Part shown: positions 25,747 to 35,819 of the stretch, one piece after another
Layout of the letters: every line of letters starts with the position of its first letter
How positions within the stretch are numbered: the first letter of the stretch is position 1
Source: Lumnitzera littorea
Lineage: Eukaryota; Streptophyta; Magnoliopsida; Myrtales; Combretaceae
Length of the DNA stretch: 64,000 nt
Assembly: GCA_024138015.1 (NCBI GenBank)
Contig: JAMXBB010000009.1
Coordinates: forward strand, 88,752,961-88,816,960
Reading direction: 5' to 3'
Translations under genes and position numbers: made by a program
The notes under the pieces: generated by a model
What the model was told of the DNA's origin: nothing
What the model saw: the letters and a program-made list of their open reading frames with translations, nothing else
The model's database searches: none

Positions 25747-26268
25747 AAAATGAGCTTAATAAATATTTCAATTTTTCTTGAAAAGTTTGTGGTTAATCTT
25801 TCATCGTTTACAAGTAAAGTTGATATCCATGAATGTTTTCGAATTCGGATGGTCATAGACCAATAAACACTTCGCCAATAAACCTTTGTATACCATGTTT
25901 CTTAGCTTCATATACTTAAACACCAAACTCGTACCAATGAATCACCGGAAAAAATGAAATCAAATGTTCTTAATAATTTAATCTTATTTCTTTTGAAAAG
26001 AGATTTATCGTTCAGAAGTCATGAAGAGTGGAAACTAAAATTTAGTGTTGAATAAAGCAAATTCAAGGCATGAGTATAGTTCAGTTACAAGGCTCAAAAG
26101 TTTGGGAGATTTCAAAGAAAAAGAAAAAAAGAAGAAATAAAAAAAAAAGAGAAAAGGAAGAAAAGAAAAAGGAAAAAGGAAAGAAGAAGCAAGTACTGTC
26201 CCTTGGTGAAATTCTGTTGATTGAATGAGTGAATATCGGGAGTCGATTTAAGCATACCAATTAGTTGC
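25747..26268 (+). other. Tat 3' UTR, first part, with an 80-bp purine tract
   Basis: No coding sequence after the integrase stop. From about 26114 to 26193 the + strand is almost only A and G (aaagaaaaag..., gaggaag-like words), much longer than a normal polypurine tract. The UTR is then cut by an inverted solo LTR at 26269. Confidence 0.7.
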
Positions 26269-27070
26269 TATCGAGTCTGATTTTTCGGTTTTCTATTTAT
26301 TTCAATTGATTTCTCATTTCTTGATTAATACTAAACCCTAACCCATTTAATATTAATCCTCGACTAAAGAAATTGAGAAATTCCGATTTTTTATTAAAAA
26401 TTATTTTTTTTTGAGTCGCCACCCGACCAGAGTCGGGAAAAGAAAAGAAACCATAACCAATTGGGTGGATTAGTTACGATTTAGCTACCAGTCTTTGATT
26501 TCAATTTTAATAAAGAACCAAAGGGTTCCGAATTCGGGGGCTAACCTATTAAACCCTAAAGGGTATCACTATTTATTTGCCGAAATTAGGATTATTTTTC
26601 TAATTATAATATTTAAAAATAAATAAATAAAAATCAAAAGAAAAAAGAAACTAAGTTTCTACATATTTTATCGTCGCCCTGAAAGTGCTTACATACTCGC
26701 TAGTCGGGATCAGACGATCGTAGTTCTTTCCAAAAACTTTAATGTGTTGGTTCTTTTTATAAAAAATGATTGGTTGAATTTACGTTTTTATTAACCATTT
26801 TATTTTTATTAAGAAAAATCCCTAGAAGCCTAATTTTTATTCCTAACATTATATATAAAAAAAAAAACCTAAAAACCTAATTGTTGAAAAGTGCCAAATT
26901 AAAATTTTTATTTAAAAATAACTAAGTGATAATTTTTTTATTTTCAAGAAAAACTCTAAAGATTTTATGAAATATGCAATGTTTTACATGATGAAACTTT
27001 TATATAGAAAAGATGCTTAAAACATTAAAAAAGAAAGAAAGAAAGAAAGAAAAAAAAAAAAATTTCCTAA

Positions 27071-27290
27071 TCATTGAAAAGATACCTTAATCATAGAAAA
27101 GATGTCTAAATCATAAAAAAAAAACCTAAACCATGAAAAAGACATCTAAACTATGGAAAAGACATCTAAACCATAGAAAAGACATCTAAACTATGAAAAA
27201 GACATTTAAAATATGGAAAAGACATCTAAACTATGGAGAAGACATCTAAACTATGGAAAAGATGTATAACCATAGAAAAGAAGTCAATTA
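27071..27290 (-). repeat. 20-bp minisatellite inside the solo LTR
   Basis: About eleven imperfect copies of gaaaagacatctaaactatg. Variation is mostly a/g and c/t changes. It occurs only in this LTR copy, so it arose or expanded locally. Confidence 0.85.
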
Positions 27291-28254
27291 AAGATTTTTT
27301 TTTATTTTATCGATATCAAAATAATTTTTTAATTTAGAAAAATTACATATTTTATTATCACCCTGAAGGTACCTACGTACCCGCTAGCTAAGATCAGACA
27401 ATTGTAGTTCTTTCCAAAAAAAACTTTAGTGTGTTGGTTGATTTTAATTTTGAAAACTGACTAAGTTTATGTGTTTAACTGATTTAGTTTATTCAAAAAT
27501 AAATAAATAAATAAAGCGCCCTAACTCGTAAGTGATCAAAAGACTCCTTAAAACACTATAATCTTTTTGTAAAAAATTTTCCTTTTGTTAATTTTTGTTT
27601 CTAAAAATAATTTCCTATATGAGAATTTCTAAAAAAAACTAATTCTAAAGGAATCCTAGACGAATGTATATATGTATATATATATATAAATATGCATCTA
27701 CACTATTTCTATTTAACAATTATCCTCCTAAGCGAATTAACAATGTCAGGGAATATACCTAATATAAAAGTTAATCTAATGTATGTATAATATTAAATAG
27801 CTGAAGATTTCCTAAACTAATGCAATCATATACATATACTATATTAAATAAACAAGGAACTAAAAACATGATAATAAAAATAATAATAATCATAATCGAA
27901 TAATAAGTAATAAATAAAAAAAAACTAACTATTTAATTAACGAAACTCACTTGATCATGTAATAAGGGGAGTGCTCGTGTTCGTTTTTAGATCAGGGGGC
28001 TGACCGTTCACCGGTTGCCGTCGTTGTGCTTGTCGCAGTGGGCTACTGATCTGCTGCTGTGTAGAACCATCGTGGACTGCTGCTGTTCGTTAGAGGGTGG
28101 GGATTGTCGATCCCCGTTCTTTTTCTTTTATAAAACCCAAATCGAATCCTATTATATTTAATGTATCTAATTAAATTAGATTCAAATCTTATTCAAATCT
28201 GATTTAGCTAAACTTGCAAATTAAATTAGATTCAAATCTTATTCAAATCTGATT

Positions 28255-28335
28255 TAATACCTACTGAGACTCGAACCCATGACCTCTAATTAAATCCACC
28301 CAAGTGCTCCGCTACTTATCCGTTAGGCCGTTGAC
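28255..28335 (-). other. tRNA-like segment (B-box) in the solo LTR
   Basis: On -, ATGGGTTCGAGTCTC resembles the Pol III B box GGTTCGANTCC. An A-box-like stretch (AGTAGCGGAGCAC) lies upstream. It does not fold as a complete tRNA by eye. The other - strand Tat LTR has a comparable but decayed stretch at 59270-59370. Confidence 0.35.
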
Positions 28336-28609
28336 CTGTTTCTTAACATTTATTACAATTAAATTATATTTAAACTATCTAAATCCCCAAACTAAAATTT
28401 TTAACTAAACTAAAATTAAAACTAACATTAAACTAATTATTCCTAATATAAATTACTTCCTAAAAATCTACGAAATTTTTATAATTTTTCCTTTTCTTAT
28501 TTTTTTGGTATTTTCATTATTTGTTAATTTTTTATTATTTTTGAATTAGGACCCTTTTTTGTAAAAATAAGAATTAAGACTATAGAAGGGAAAAAATTAG
28601 GTGTCTACA

Positions 28610-29397
28610 GTTGCTATCTAAGAAATTTGTTAGTCTCAGGAAAAATAATCTTAAAAGTCTTTGGAAAGAGATATTTAGAAGAATTAAGTTAGCCAAAACC
28701 AATGTTGAAGAGATCCATCCTCCTTGGATTAACCAAAACCAATCTCGAAGAAATCCATCCTCTTCAGATCAACCAAAACCAATCTCGAAGAATTCTATCC
28801 TCTTTAGATTAGCCAAAACCAATCTCAAAGAGATCTATTCTCTTCGAATCAACTAAAATGAATCTTGAAGAGATCTATTCTTTTCGGATCAACCAAAATG
28901 AATCTCGAAGATATCTATCCTTTTCAGATCAACCAAAACAAATCTTGAAGAGATCTATCCTTTTCGGATCAACCAAAACCAATCTTGGAGAGATTTATCC
29001 TCTTCGGATCAACCGAAATAAATCTCGAAGAGATCTATCCTCTTCGAATCAACTAAAACGAATCTCGAAGAGATCTATCCTTTTCGGATCAATAAAAAAC
29101 TAATCTCGAAGAAATCTATCCTCTTCGAATCAACAAAAAACCAATCTTGAAGAGATCTATCCTCTTTAGATTAGTCATTAAAGTCAAAACGAATCTCGAA
29201 AAGATTTATCCTCTTCGAATTAAGTCAAAACAAGTCTTGAAGAGATCTATCCTCTTTAGATTATTCACCAAAACAAAGAGAAATCTTGAAAATATCTATC
29301 CTCTTTGGATTATTCAAGTCGGGTCTGGTAAAAATGGGTATCTCTTTTGTCTTTATAGCAAAGTTCTAATTAAACTTCGGCTACAAAAAGAAGCAGC
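28610..29397 (+). repeat. Tat 3' UTR, second part, with a 40-bp minisatellite
   Basis: About 28684-29315 holds some 15 imperfect copies of a 40-bp unit, for example gatcaaccaaaaccaatctc followed by gaagagatctatcctctttg. The array sits between integrase and the 3' LTR, where Ogre-type elements are known to carry hypervariable tandem repeats. Because 40 is not a multiple of 3, all three frames repeat every 120 bp, which explains the long open frames 28611-28856, 28858-29103 and 29147-29410; they are not genes. Confidence 0.9.
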
Positions 29398-30637
29398 TGT
29401 AGACATCTAATTTTTGCCATTTTTTTTTTGTTTTTGTTAATTAAGACAAGTTAATAAATAAATAGAAAAATGAAAAAATAAAAATAATAATAATAAAAAT
29501 GAAAATTAAAAAGAAAAAAATTAAAAAAAAAAATCAAGTTTGGTCATAGCAAGTCGAGTCGTGGCAAGTTAAATTAAGTTAGGTCGTTGGATAAGGTAAT
29601 GATATGGGCTTAATTAATTTTGAGCTAGACTAATGTAAAATATAAATTCATTTAATTTCGGGGCTTAAATCAGATTAGGGAATTATTGGGCTAAATTATA
29701 GCGGATCGAATCAGATGAAGCCTTGAAAAAATTTAAAAAAAAAAGCCCAAAATAAATTAAGGTTTCTAGAAGTTAGAGTAAATCCTTGACAAATCATAAT
29801 CGTATTTTCCGTATCTTTGATACAAAAGATTTGATTTTGAGTTTATAAATAGTACGTCGACGGGGAAGTTGGGGAAGGTTTTTTTTTTTTTTAAATCACA
29901 TTCCTTCACAAACACCCAAATCACCACATGTAACCACCACACGTAGCACTAGCATTGTCGAAGCCATTGCCCAACGCCACCTATATGTACCACCCAACAC
30001 TATCCAAACTACCGCCGTTGTTGCCTAGTCTACCGTAACACTACTATAAGCCATCGTCGACCTTTCACCCGTGTTGCCCAGTCCATCGCCTACCACTACC
30101 AGTGCTATCGCCCAATTTCGCCCATGCTTTTGTCCAGTCATCGCTTGTGCTTTTGTCTAGTCTATCACCTATTATTGCCTAAGCCATCGCCTATCACCAT
30201 CGGTGCTGTCACCCAGTATCGCTTATGCTCTCTCTCTGTCATCGCCCGTGCTGTCACCCACTGTTGCCCTTGCTCTTGCCCAGTCACCACCCGTGCTGTC
30301 GCCTAGTACCACTTGTGTTATCGCCCAATATCACTTGTGCTCTCGCCCAGTCACTGCTCATACTGTCGCCTAGTGTCGCTCGTGCTCTTGCCTAGTCACC
30401 GGTCGTACTGGTGCTTAGTGCCACCCGTGCTCTCTCCTAGTATCCCATTGTACTCTCGCTTAGTCATCGCTTGTGCTGTTGCCCAGTCATGCTCATATGC
30501 TTGCTTATGCTGTTGCCTAGTTACGCCTATGTTGTCGTCCAATCACGCTCGTACTTACTCCTGCTCTCGCTTATGCGCTCACCTGTTACTACCCACCCGT
30601 ACGCTCGCTTAGATGCTCGCCCATGACCACTCACACA
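29398..30637 (+). repeat. 3' LTR of the Tat element, truncated
   Basis: Begins TGTAGACATC and matches the first ~1.2 kb of the 5' LTR, including the GC-rich array. About 0.9 kb of the LTR end is missing: it runs directly into gypsy integrase sequence near 30638-30645. Confidence 0.85.
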
Positions 30638-31088
30638 CTCATCCAGCTCAATTGAAACATCACCATTTGAGGTTGTTTATGGACTTAATCCAAACCTACC
30701 CTTAGATTTAATTAACAACTTGATTATACAAAGGGAAAGTCAATCTGGCCTACAGCATACCGAGGAGTTCCAAAGGTTATATTGGAAGATTGCTAAGTAA
30801 TTGACCAAAACTATAACCTGACAAAAGGAAGTAGGAAATCGTGGAAGGAGGCAAGTCGTTTATACCTTTGGGGACCTTATTTGGATCCATCTTGGCAAGG
30901 AACGCTTCCTTAGTAGAAGGACCAATAAATTATCTCCTAGAATGGATGGACCCTATAGGATCTTGAGACGTATTAATGATAACGCCTATGAGATTGATCT
31001 ACCCGAAGGTTTTGGCGTGTTTACCTCCTTCAACGTTGTCAATTTGACTCCTTATGTGTTTAATGATGATAAAGACCAAGATTTGTAG
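30638..31088 (+). pseudogene. C-terminal end of Ty3/gypsy integrase
   Basis: Resumes the outer gypsy element: SIETSPFEVVYGLNPNLPLD, then VYTFGDLIWIHLGKERFLS, SPRMDGPYRILRRINDNAYEIDLP and FTSFNVVNLTPY before a TAG. The D-D-E core is absent and two stops lie near 30797 and 30820. The text is typical of chromovirus integrase C-termini. Confidence 0.9.
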
Positions 31089-31115
31089 GCAAATCTTCAA
31101 CCAACCCTAGGGAAC

Positions 31116-32035
31116 TGATGAATTGTTGACCAACAGTCCCATTACTTGCGCATGGCTCTGAGGACTACAATCCCTCACCCGAAGAATTCTCTCTCGGCAA
31201 CTTGCTGATGACAAGAAAGTTTACACCGAAGGAAGGTAGCTAAACTCCTTAAGCTCTCCGCATTCTCATACTATGATCTATACTTTCGGTAGTGCTGATG
31301 CCGACCATTCCTTAGCTAAGGACCTTATGTCGAGTAATCCGATCAGCTGTTGCTAAGAGGTTCTTGCTAAGTGACGAGAGACTCACTTATCGACTGAGTA
31401 GTTTTCTTTCGGCATACTACCATCTCTCTTGTCCCGGGCCCTTTATTGCCACAACATCTTGATCCCTCTCGCTTGCTGTAACTTAGTGAATATTCATACG
31501 AGACCTATGTTGGACTGCCACTTATCCACCTCGTCTAATATTGTACCACATTTCTATTTTTGTCTTTTGTCCTTTTTACCCTTTTTCGTATGTACTAGGG
31601 ATCTCCTTTTTGTATATACTTTATTGTAATTTCTTTATTCGTAATATTGCTTTAGGGAATTACTATAAATAGTCCATTTCTCTTGTAAGCCGGAGATAAC
31701 TTACATTTAATACTGAACACTTTGCTCTTTTAAGACAACCTTCTCCAAGTCTATCTTTCATATACTCTTATCTAATCTTGCAGAGTAGCTTAGGATTAGT
31801 AGCAGAGGATTAGTAGCAGGTGGACCTTGATATCAACTTGTGCATCATATCAAGTGAGGTGTCAAGATGTATTATATTTGTTGGTGAGTCACATCCTTTG
31901 AATAGCTTCACATCAATTACTCTTATTCGTTTGAGGACCATTTCCCTTTAATTTTCTTCAATATTTCAAAGGACCCATTTTAGTAAGATTTTGCCATAGT
32001 AAGTCCTAGTGATAACTAAGCTCCTAGGTGCACCA
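31116..32035 (+). repeat. 3' LTR of the Ty3/gypsy element
   Basis: 920 bp, TGATGAATTG...GGTGCACCA, with a TATA box at 31664-31671. Matches the 5' LTR at 14120-15022. Confidence 0.93.
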
Positions 32036-32040
32036 AAGAA

Positions 32041-32971
32041 GCCTACGATTTTAATGAAATGTCAAAAGTGTAACTTCTTAGAAAACTTAAGACACATGAG
32101 ATGGTGAAAAGATAACGAGATGACTTTAGAAAGAAGACAATTAATCTAAAAGTTACAGAGGAGAACTTAAGTGAGGAAGAAAGTGAAGATGATGATAAGG
32201 TTACAATGTTGGCAAAGAAGTTTAAAAGGTTTATGAAATTCAACAAAAGGATTAAGAAAGACAAGGATGGATATAGATCACCTTCTAAGTTCAAGAAGGA
32301 AAAGAAAGAAGTCATCAAATGGTACAATTGTCAAAAGCTAGGCAATATTCAATAATATTGTCTATTACTTAAGAAGGCTGATAAAAAGTCAAGAAAAAAA
32401 AGTTATGATAGCTACTTAAAGTAATGTGGATTCTAATGACTTCGATAATGAAACTTGTTTCATGGCTCTCAATGAAGAGGTATGCTCTTCTATACATAAC
32501 TCTTCCTTTAATAAACTTAGGAGTATGTATGATGAGTTATTGAGAGAATTCATAAAAGTACAAAAGAAGAATAAAGTCTTCAAGAAAATGATGATTGAAG
32601 TAGGTGATCGGTTTGATATTATCAAAAATGAATACAATAAAGTAGTTGATGCAAAAGAAGGATTAGAAGAAGATAATGAATACTTGAAAATTGAAAATGA
32701 GAAATTGACAAAGGAGAATGAAGAGCTAAGTACTAGAAACAATGAATTGCTAGTTGAAAATAGCAAATTGAAGGAAGTCAATGAGAATTTTGAAAAGGAA
32801 ATGAAAGAACTTAAACTCGAGGCAAAAGATGATGAAGGTATAATTAACAAACTAGGTTGTCTTGAAATTAAAAACTTAATTGTAAAATCTAGCTTAGATG
32901 ATTCAGGAAAGATAATGGCAAAATTTGTATATGGAGAAAAGAATTTGGATAAGATCCTTGGATAAAAAAGA
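32041..32971 (+). pseudogene. Copia gag, C-terminal part with zinc knuckle and coiled coil
   Basis: Resumes the copia gag: MVKR...DDDKVTMLAKKFKRFMKFNK, a decayed CCHC knuckle (WYNCQKLGNIQ.YCLLLKK, about 32320-32370), stops, then an open frame of 179 codons (32426-32965). That frame is a strong coiled coil (EEDNEYLKIENEKLTKENEELS...) ending in the SIRE signature LIVKSSLDDSGK and NLDKILG. It ends at the insertion of the element at 32977. Confidence 0.87.
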
Positions 32972-33845
32972 CAAGGTGATAGGCTTTAAGGCACCAACCT
33001 AATCCGTCTACCAAGGTCGAGCACACTTACTTGCCGACTCATTCTGTCTACTGAGCCAAATGACCTTTTTTCTCCCAACTAGAGTGTCGAAAAACAAAAG
33101 GCCCGATCCTTACCCATACTTGACCAATTATTTACTAAGCTTCATGTCTGTTAGCATACTGAGATATCACGTTTCTGAGAGCGATCCACTTAGTAAGATA
33201 CAAGGAAACTAGTGCCAACTGACTTACGTTTCCGAGAGTTGGATCTACTCAGTAAGATACGGAAAGACTAATGCCGATTAACTTTAGAACTCAGCAATTA
33301 TGGGCTGTCCTTTCTAGTGTCTCGGCCAAGCAATGTAAGGCTACTTTTAGGACATACCGAATGACCGCATGCCAACTTCCTTGTAAAACACATGGTTTTG
33401 TATTTTTATACATGCTTGTCTTTATTTTATTCATGGGCCAAATTCTTTAAGGTTTAAGGCCTTGCACATTATTTACAGTTTTGCTACTAGGGTTTAAGAC
33501 GTACTACAAATATTATTTGTAACAATACGGATATAATATAGAAAATCAATGAAAACCTCCCTTTAAGTCTTTTCTCTTAGAAGCTCTCTCTTACCAGCTC
33601 TTATCAATCCCTTTAGCAAGGATTGTAGTAGGTAACCCTATCACTCGGACTAGTGTGTCATATCTGGCAAGTCTTAGGCCTTATAGAGTTTAGCTGATAC
33701 GTCATATTCGATTAAGTGGCTCATAGATTTGTTAAAATCCTTACTAAACTCACTTTATTTTCGTTCCTTCAACAGGATCGGACCTACCCTGATGGTCGGC
33801 CTTATCTATCCTTGGTGTAGTTCATATCATCTTTATATCAGAGCT

Positions 33846-34930
33846 CGAGGTTCTAGATAGGGTCAAGAGTTTTAGGCATTGCATCTGTTCTATTTTGTGT
33901 TTGAGGAAGTGCTTGTTTATTGGGTTTGTTTGGGATATCGAGGATTTGTTTAGTGGGTATTAGTTTAGTTTCAATTGATTTTCTTTGGGTGGGGTTAGTG
34001 AAAATTTGGATTGCAATTTCTTTACATTATAAATCTCATATTAAATATATATATTAAACAAAAGGTTGGAATTCTAATTTGGGTTGTTTGTTGAGATATG
34101 ATTTTTCAAGTTATTCAATGTGTTATCATGTCCTAGTATTGCAATAGTGGCCGAGAAAGTACTATTGTGTTTGCCATATTAAAAAGACCAAGTGTTTAGT
34201 TGAGATTGTGTATGCTTAAGCTGATTTGACAAGAATAGTTGCTGTGCCAAATTTGAACTTTGCTAAGCTTCCAAGTTGAACTACGGATTTGAATTGCTGA
34301 ATTGAAGTTACGTCGTACTACTTAGTATGCCAAACTGAGTAATTCTAATAGCCGGACTGATTTCTAAACTAGATTGTCTTGTTCAAACACTTATCGAGTT
34401 GTACTCGAAGTTGTTAAGCTCCTATGACGTGCCAAGATTGATTAAGTGAAGGAGTTTGAGTTATCAAATTGAAGTGCCTAAATCGAGTTGTTGTGAGGTT
34501 TTATTTTCCCGAGCTAAAAATACTTCTGAGCTGTTGTAATTAATAAATTTCCGAGGTGGTATTGTCTTACTTTAAGTTGAACTAAGCGGCTACTATTCCT
34601 CTTCGAGTTACCGAACTGTTTCAATTGCCGTTCGAAATTGAAGAGTTATCTGAGCTCCTAGCGCGTAAGTAACCGAGCTGTGCTATTTGAGGGCTATCGA
34701 AGTACGATTGTGAAATTTATCCAAGCTGACAAATAACTTGCTAAACTCCAAAAAGAAAAGAATTGCCAAGTTGCACAATTGATTGTCTGTGCTGCGTTTC
34801 TTTAGTGTTGCCGAGCAGTTCTCTCTCATATAAGCTTAAGTATCGTACTGTTGAATTGAATATCCTCAACATGACATATGAAGTTGGATACGATTATGAA
34901 TATTATTATTATGAAGATATGATGTCATGA
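33846..34930 (+). other. Leader of the gag-only element, rich in a degenerate gag(c)t(g/t) word
   Basis: No ORF. From about 34200 to 34860 words such as ccgagctg, tcgagttg, ccaagttg and gctgaatt recur every 15-40 bases without a fixed period. Nothing coding is seen. Confidence 0.5.
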
Positions 34931-35400
34931 ATTCTAGAATTTGATGGATATGGAACTCCAAAAGAATATTTGAATTGGGAATTTCGAGTCAATCAGATTT
35001 TTGAAAATTATTCTTACTCTAAGCATAAGAGAGCCTATGCTATAAAGAATTTGATGATTGGCTTTACAGCTACTCAGTGGAAGAGAATGACAAATCAAAG
35101 AATTGATAGAGGAAACGTTGAGATCATTACATGGGACGAGATAAGACGTTTGATGCGAAGAAAATTCATACCTCGAGACCATCATGACAAATCATATGAG
35201 AGAAAACACAACTACGAAGCTAACCTCTCGAAAGTGTAGGATCAATTTAAGGAGATTGAAAGATGGCTTGAAGTGTTCAAGGATGAAATAAGACAACGGA
35301 GGAATGTCGAATGAGCGAGTATTAAAGGAGGAGTTAAGGAGGTAGAGGTTATTAGAGAAGTGAGTAGTAGAGAGGAAGAGGATTAAGTTGAGTTGAAGTT
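34931..35400 (+). pseudogene. gag fragment of the gag-only element
   Basis: YLNWEFRVNQIFENYSYSK leads into KRAYAIKNLMIGFTATQWKRMTNQR and TWDEIRRLMRRKFIPRDHHD, the Retrotrans_gag core of Ty3/gypsy. Open from 34970 to 35236, then stops. No zinc knuckle is recognisable after it. Confidence 0.83.
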
Positions 35401-35420
35401 AAACCCCCCATATTCCCGAT

Positions 35421-35819
35421 GTGCTCCCATTATTGACCATCCAAACTGATGAGCATGACCCTAGATGGAAAGTGGAAGAAGAATCGAGTTACGAGGAAGC
35501 AGAGGGAATACTGATTTCAACGAATGAGAAGATTATGAGATTCGAGTTAGCTGAGCTTGAAGAGTTGGAGGTACTTATGACTGACGAGCCATCTTACTTC
35601 TTGTCAGCACCGGACCCACGCTCCCATAATCTTTTGTATGACCTAGAAACCGTATTACTTCTCGTACTTGATAGTTATTGGGGCTACCAAGATGTGGTTG
35701 ATCGGATTCATGATGAGTGGAAGGAGGGATATATGATGAAGAGTTTGATTGTCGGGCTTATGATGAATAGAAGGAGCTTAAGTACTTTTTTGCATTTATC
35801 TTTCATTTTTGCAGGTTGA
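35421..35819 (+). CDS. Unassigned 132-codon ORF in the gag-only element
   Basis: An open frame of acidic character (repeated EE, DE and EL words) with a hydrophobic C-terminal end (LSTFLHLSFIFAG). It begins TTG/ATG-ambiguously and ends just before the PPT. I do not recognise a family. It is longer than chance in this decayed interior, but could be a remnant of an element-specific protein or an accident. No function is proposed. Confidence 0.35.
   Translation: MLPLLTIQTDEHDPRWKVEEESSYEEAEGILISTNEKIMRFELAELEELEVLMTDEPSYFLSAPDPRSHNLLYDLETVLLLVLDSYWGYQDVVDRIHDEWKEGYMMKSLIVGLMMNRRSLSTFLHLSFIFAG

Larger units (their letters stand above)
26269..28609 (-). mobile_element. Inverted Tat-family solo LTR, 2.34 kb
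   Basis: On -, it begins TGTAGACACC at 28609 and ends CTCGATA (CA decayed to TA) at 26269. TGGCGACTC lies at 26421-26413, about 150 bp before the end, as in the other copies. Flanked by GTTGC at 26264-26268 and 28610-28614; the next four bases (TATC) also agree, giving a 9-bp match. No coding domain. It lies in the 3' UTR of the + strand Tat element, so it is the fourth nesting level. Confidence 0.88.
15891..30637 (+). mobile_element. Tat/Ogre-like Ty3/gypsy element nested in the gypsy gag, 14.7 kb
   Basis: Begins TGTAAACACC. Order: 5' LTR, PBS, long leader, gag with CCHC knuckle, protease, RT, RNase H, a second archaeal-type RNase H, integrase, a long 3' UTR with purine tract and minisatellite, then a 3' LTR. 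The second RNase H between RNase H and integrase is the hallmark of the Tat clade. Tandem repeats in the 3' UTR are known for Ogre relatives. CTCAT occurs at both ends (15886-15890, 30638-30642), but the 3' LTR is about 0.9 kb short, so a later deletion is also possible. Many stops and frameshifts: inactive. Confidence 0.9.
14120..32035 (+). mobile_element. Ty3/gypsy (chromovirus-like) element nested in copia gag, 17.9 kb with inserts
   Basis: TG...CA ends, with AAGAA at 14115-14119 and 32036-32040. Joining the copia gag across it restores the expected I-E-E-A context. It has two LTRs (14120-15022 and 31116-32035), a PBS and gag at the left, and the integrase C-terminus at the right. Protease, RT, RNase H and most of integrase are missing. 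A Tat element occupies 15891-30637. Same LTR family as the solo LTR at 61251-62206. Confidence 0.92.

Noticed and set aside
26331..26350. Telomere-like ctaaaccctaaccc
   Set aside because: Only two imperfect units inside a solo LTR; not an interstitial telomere array.
28255..28335. A tRNA gene on the - strand
   Set aside because: Only a B-box-like stretch is convincing. I could not fold acceptor, D and anticodon arms, so it is listed only as tRNA-like.
27071..29315. CRISPR-like direct repeats
   Set aside because: The 20-bp and 40-bp units are contiguous without unique spacers, and the host is a plant.
28611..29410. Three consecutive repetitive ORFs (SRRNPSSSDQPK-like units)
   Set aside because: The 40-bp minisatellite reads open in all frames by its composition. 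No start, no conservation, and it lies in the 3' UTR of a retroelement.
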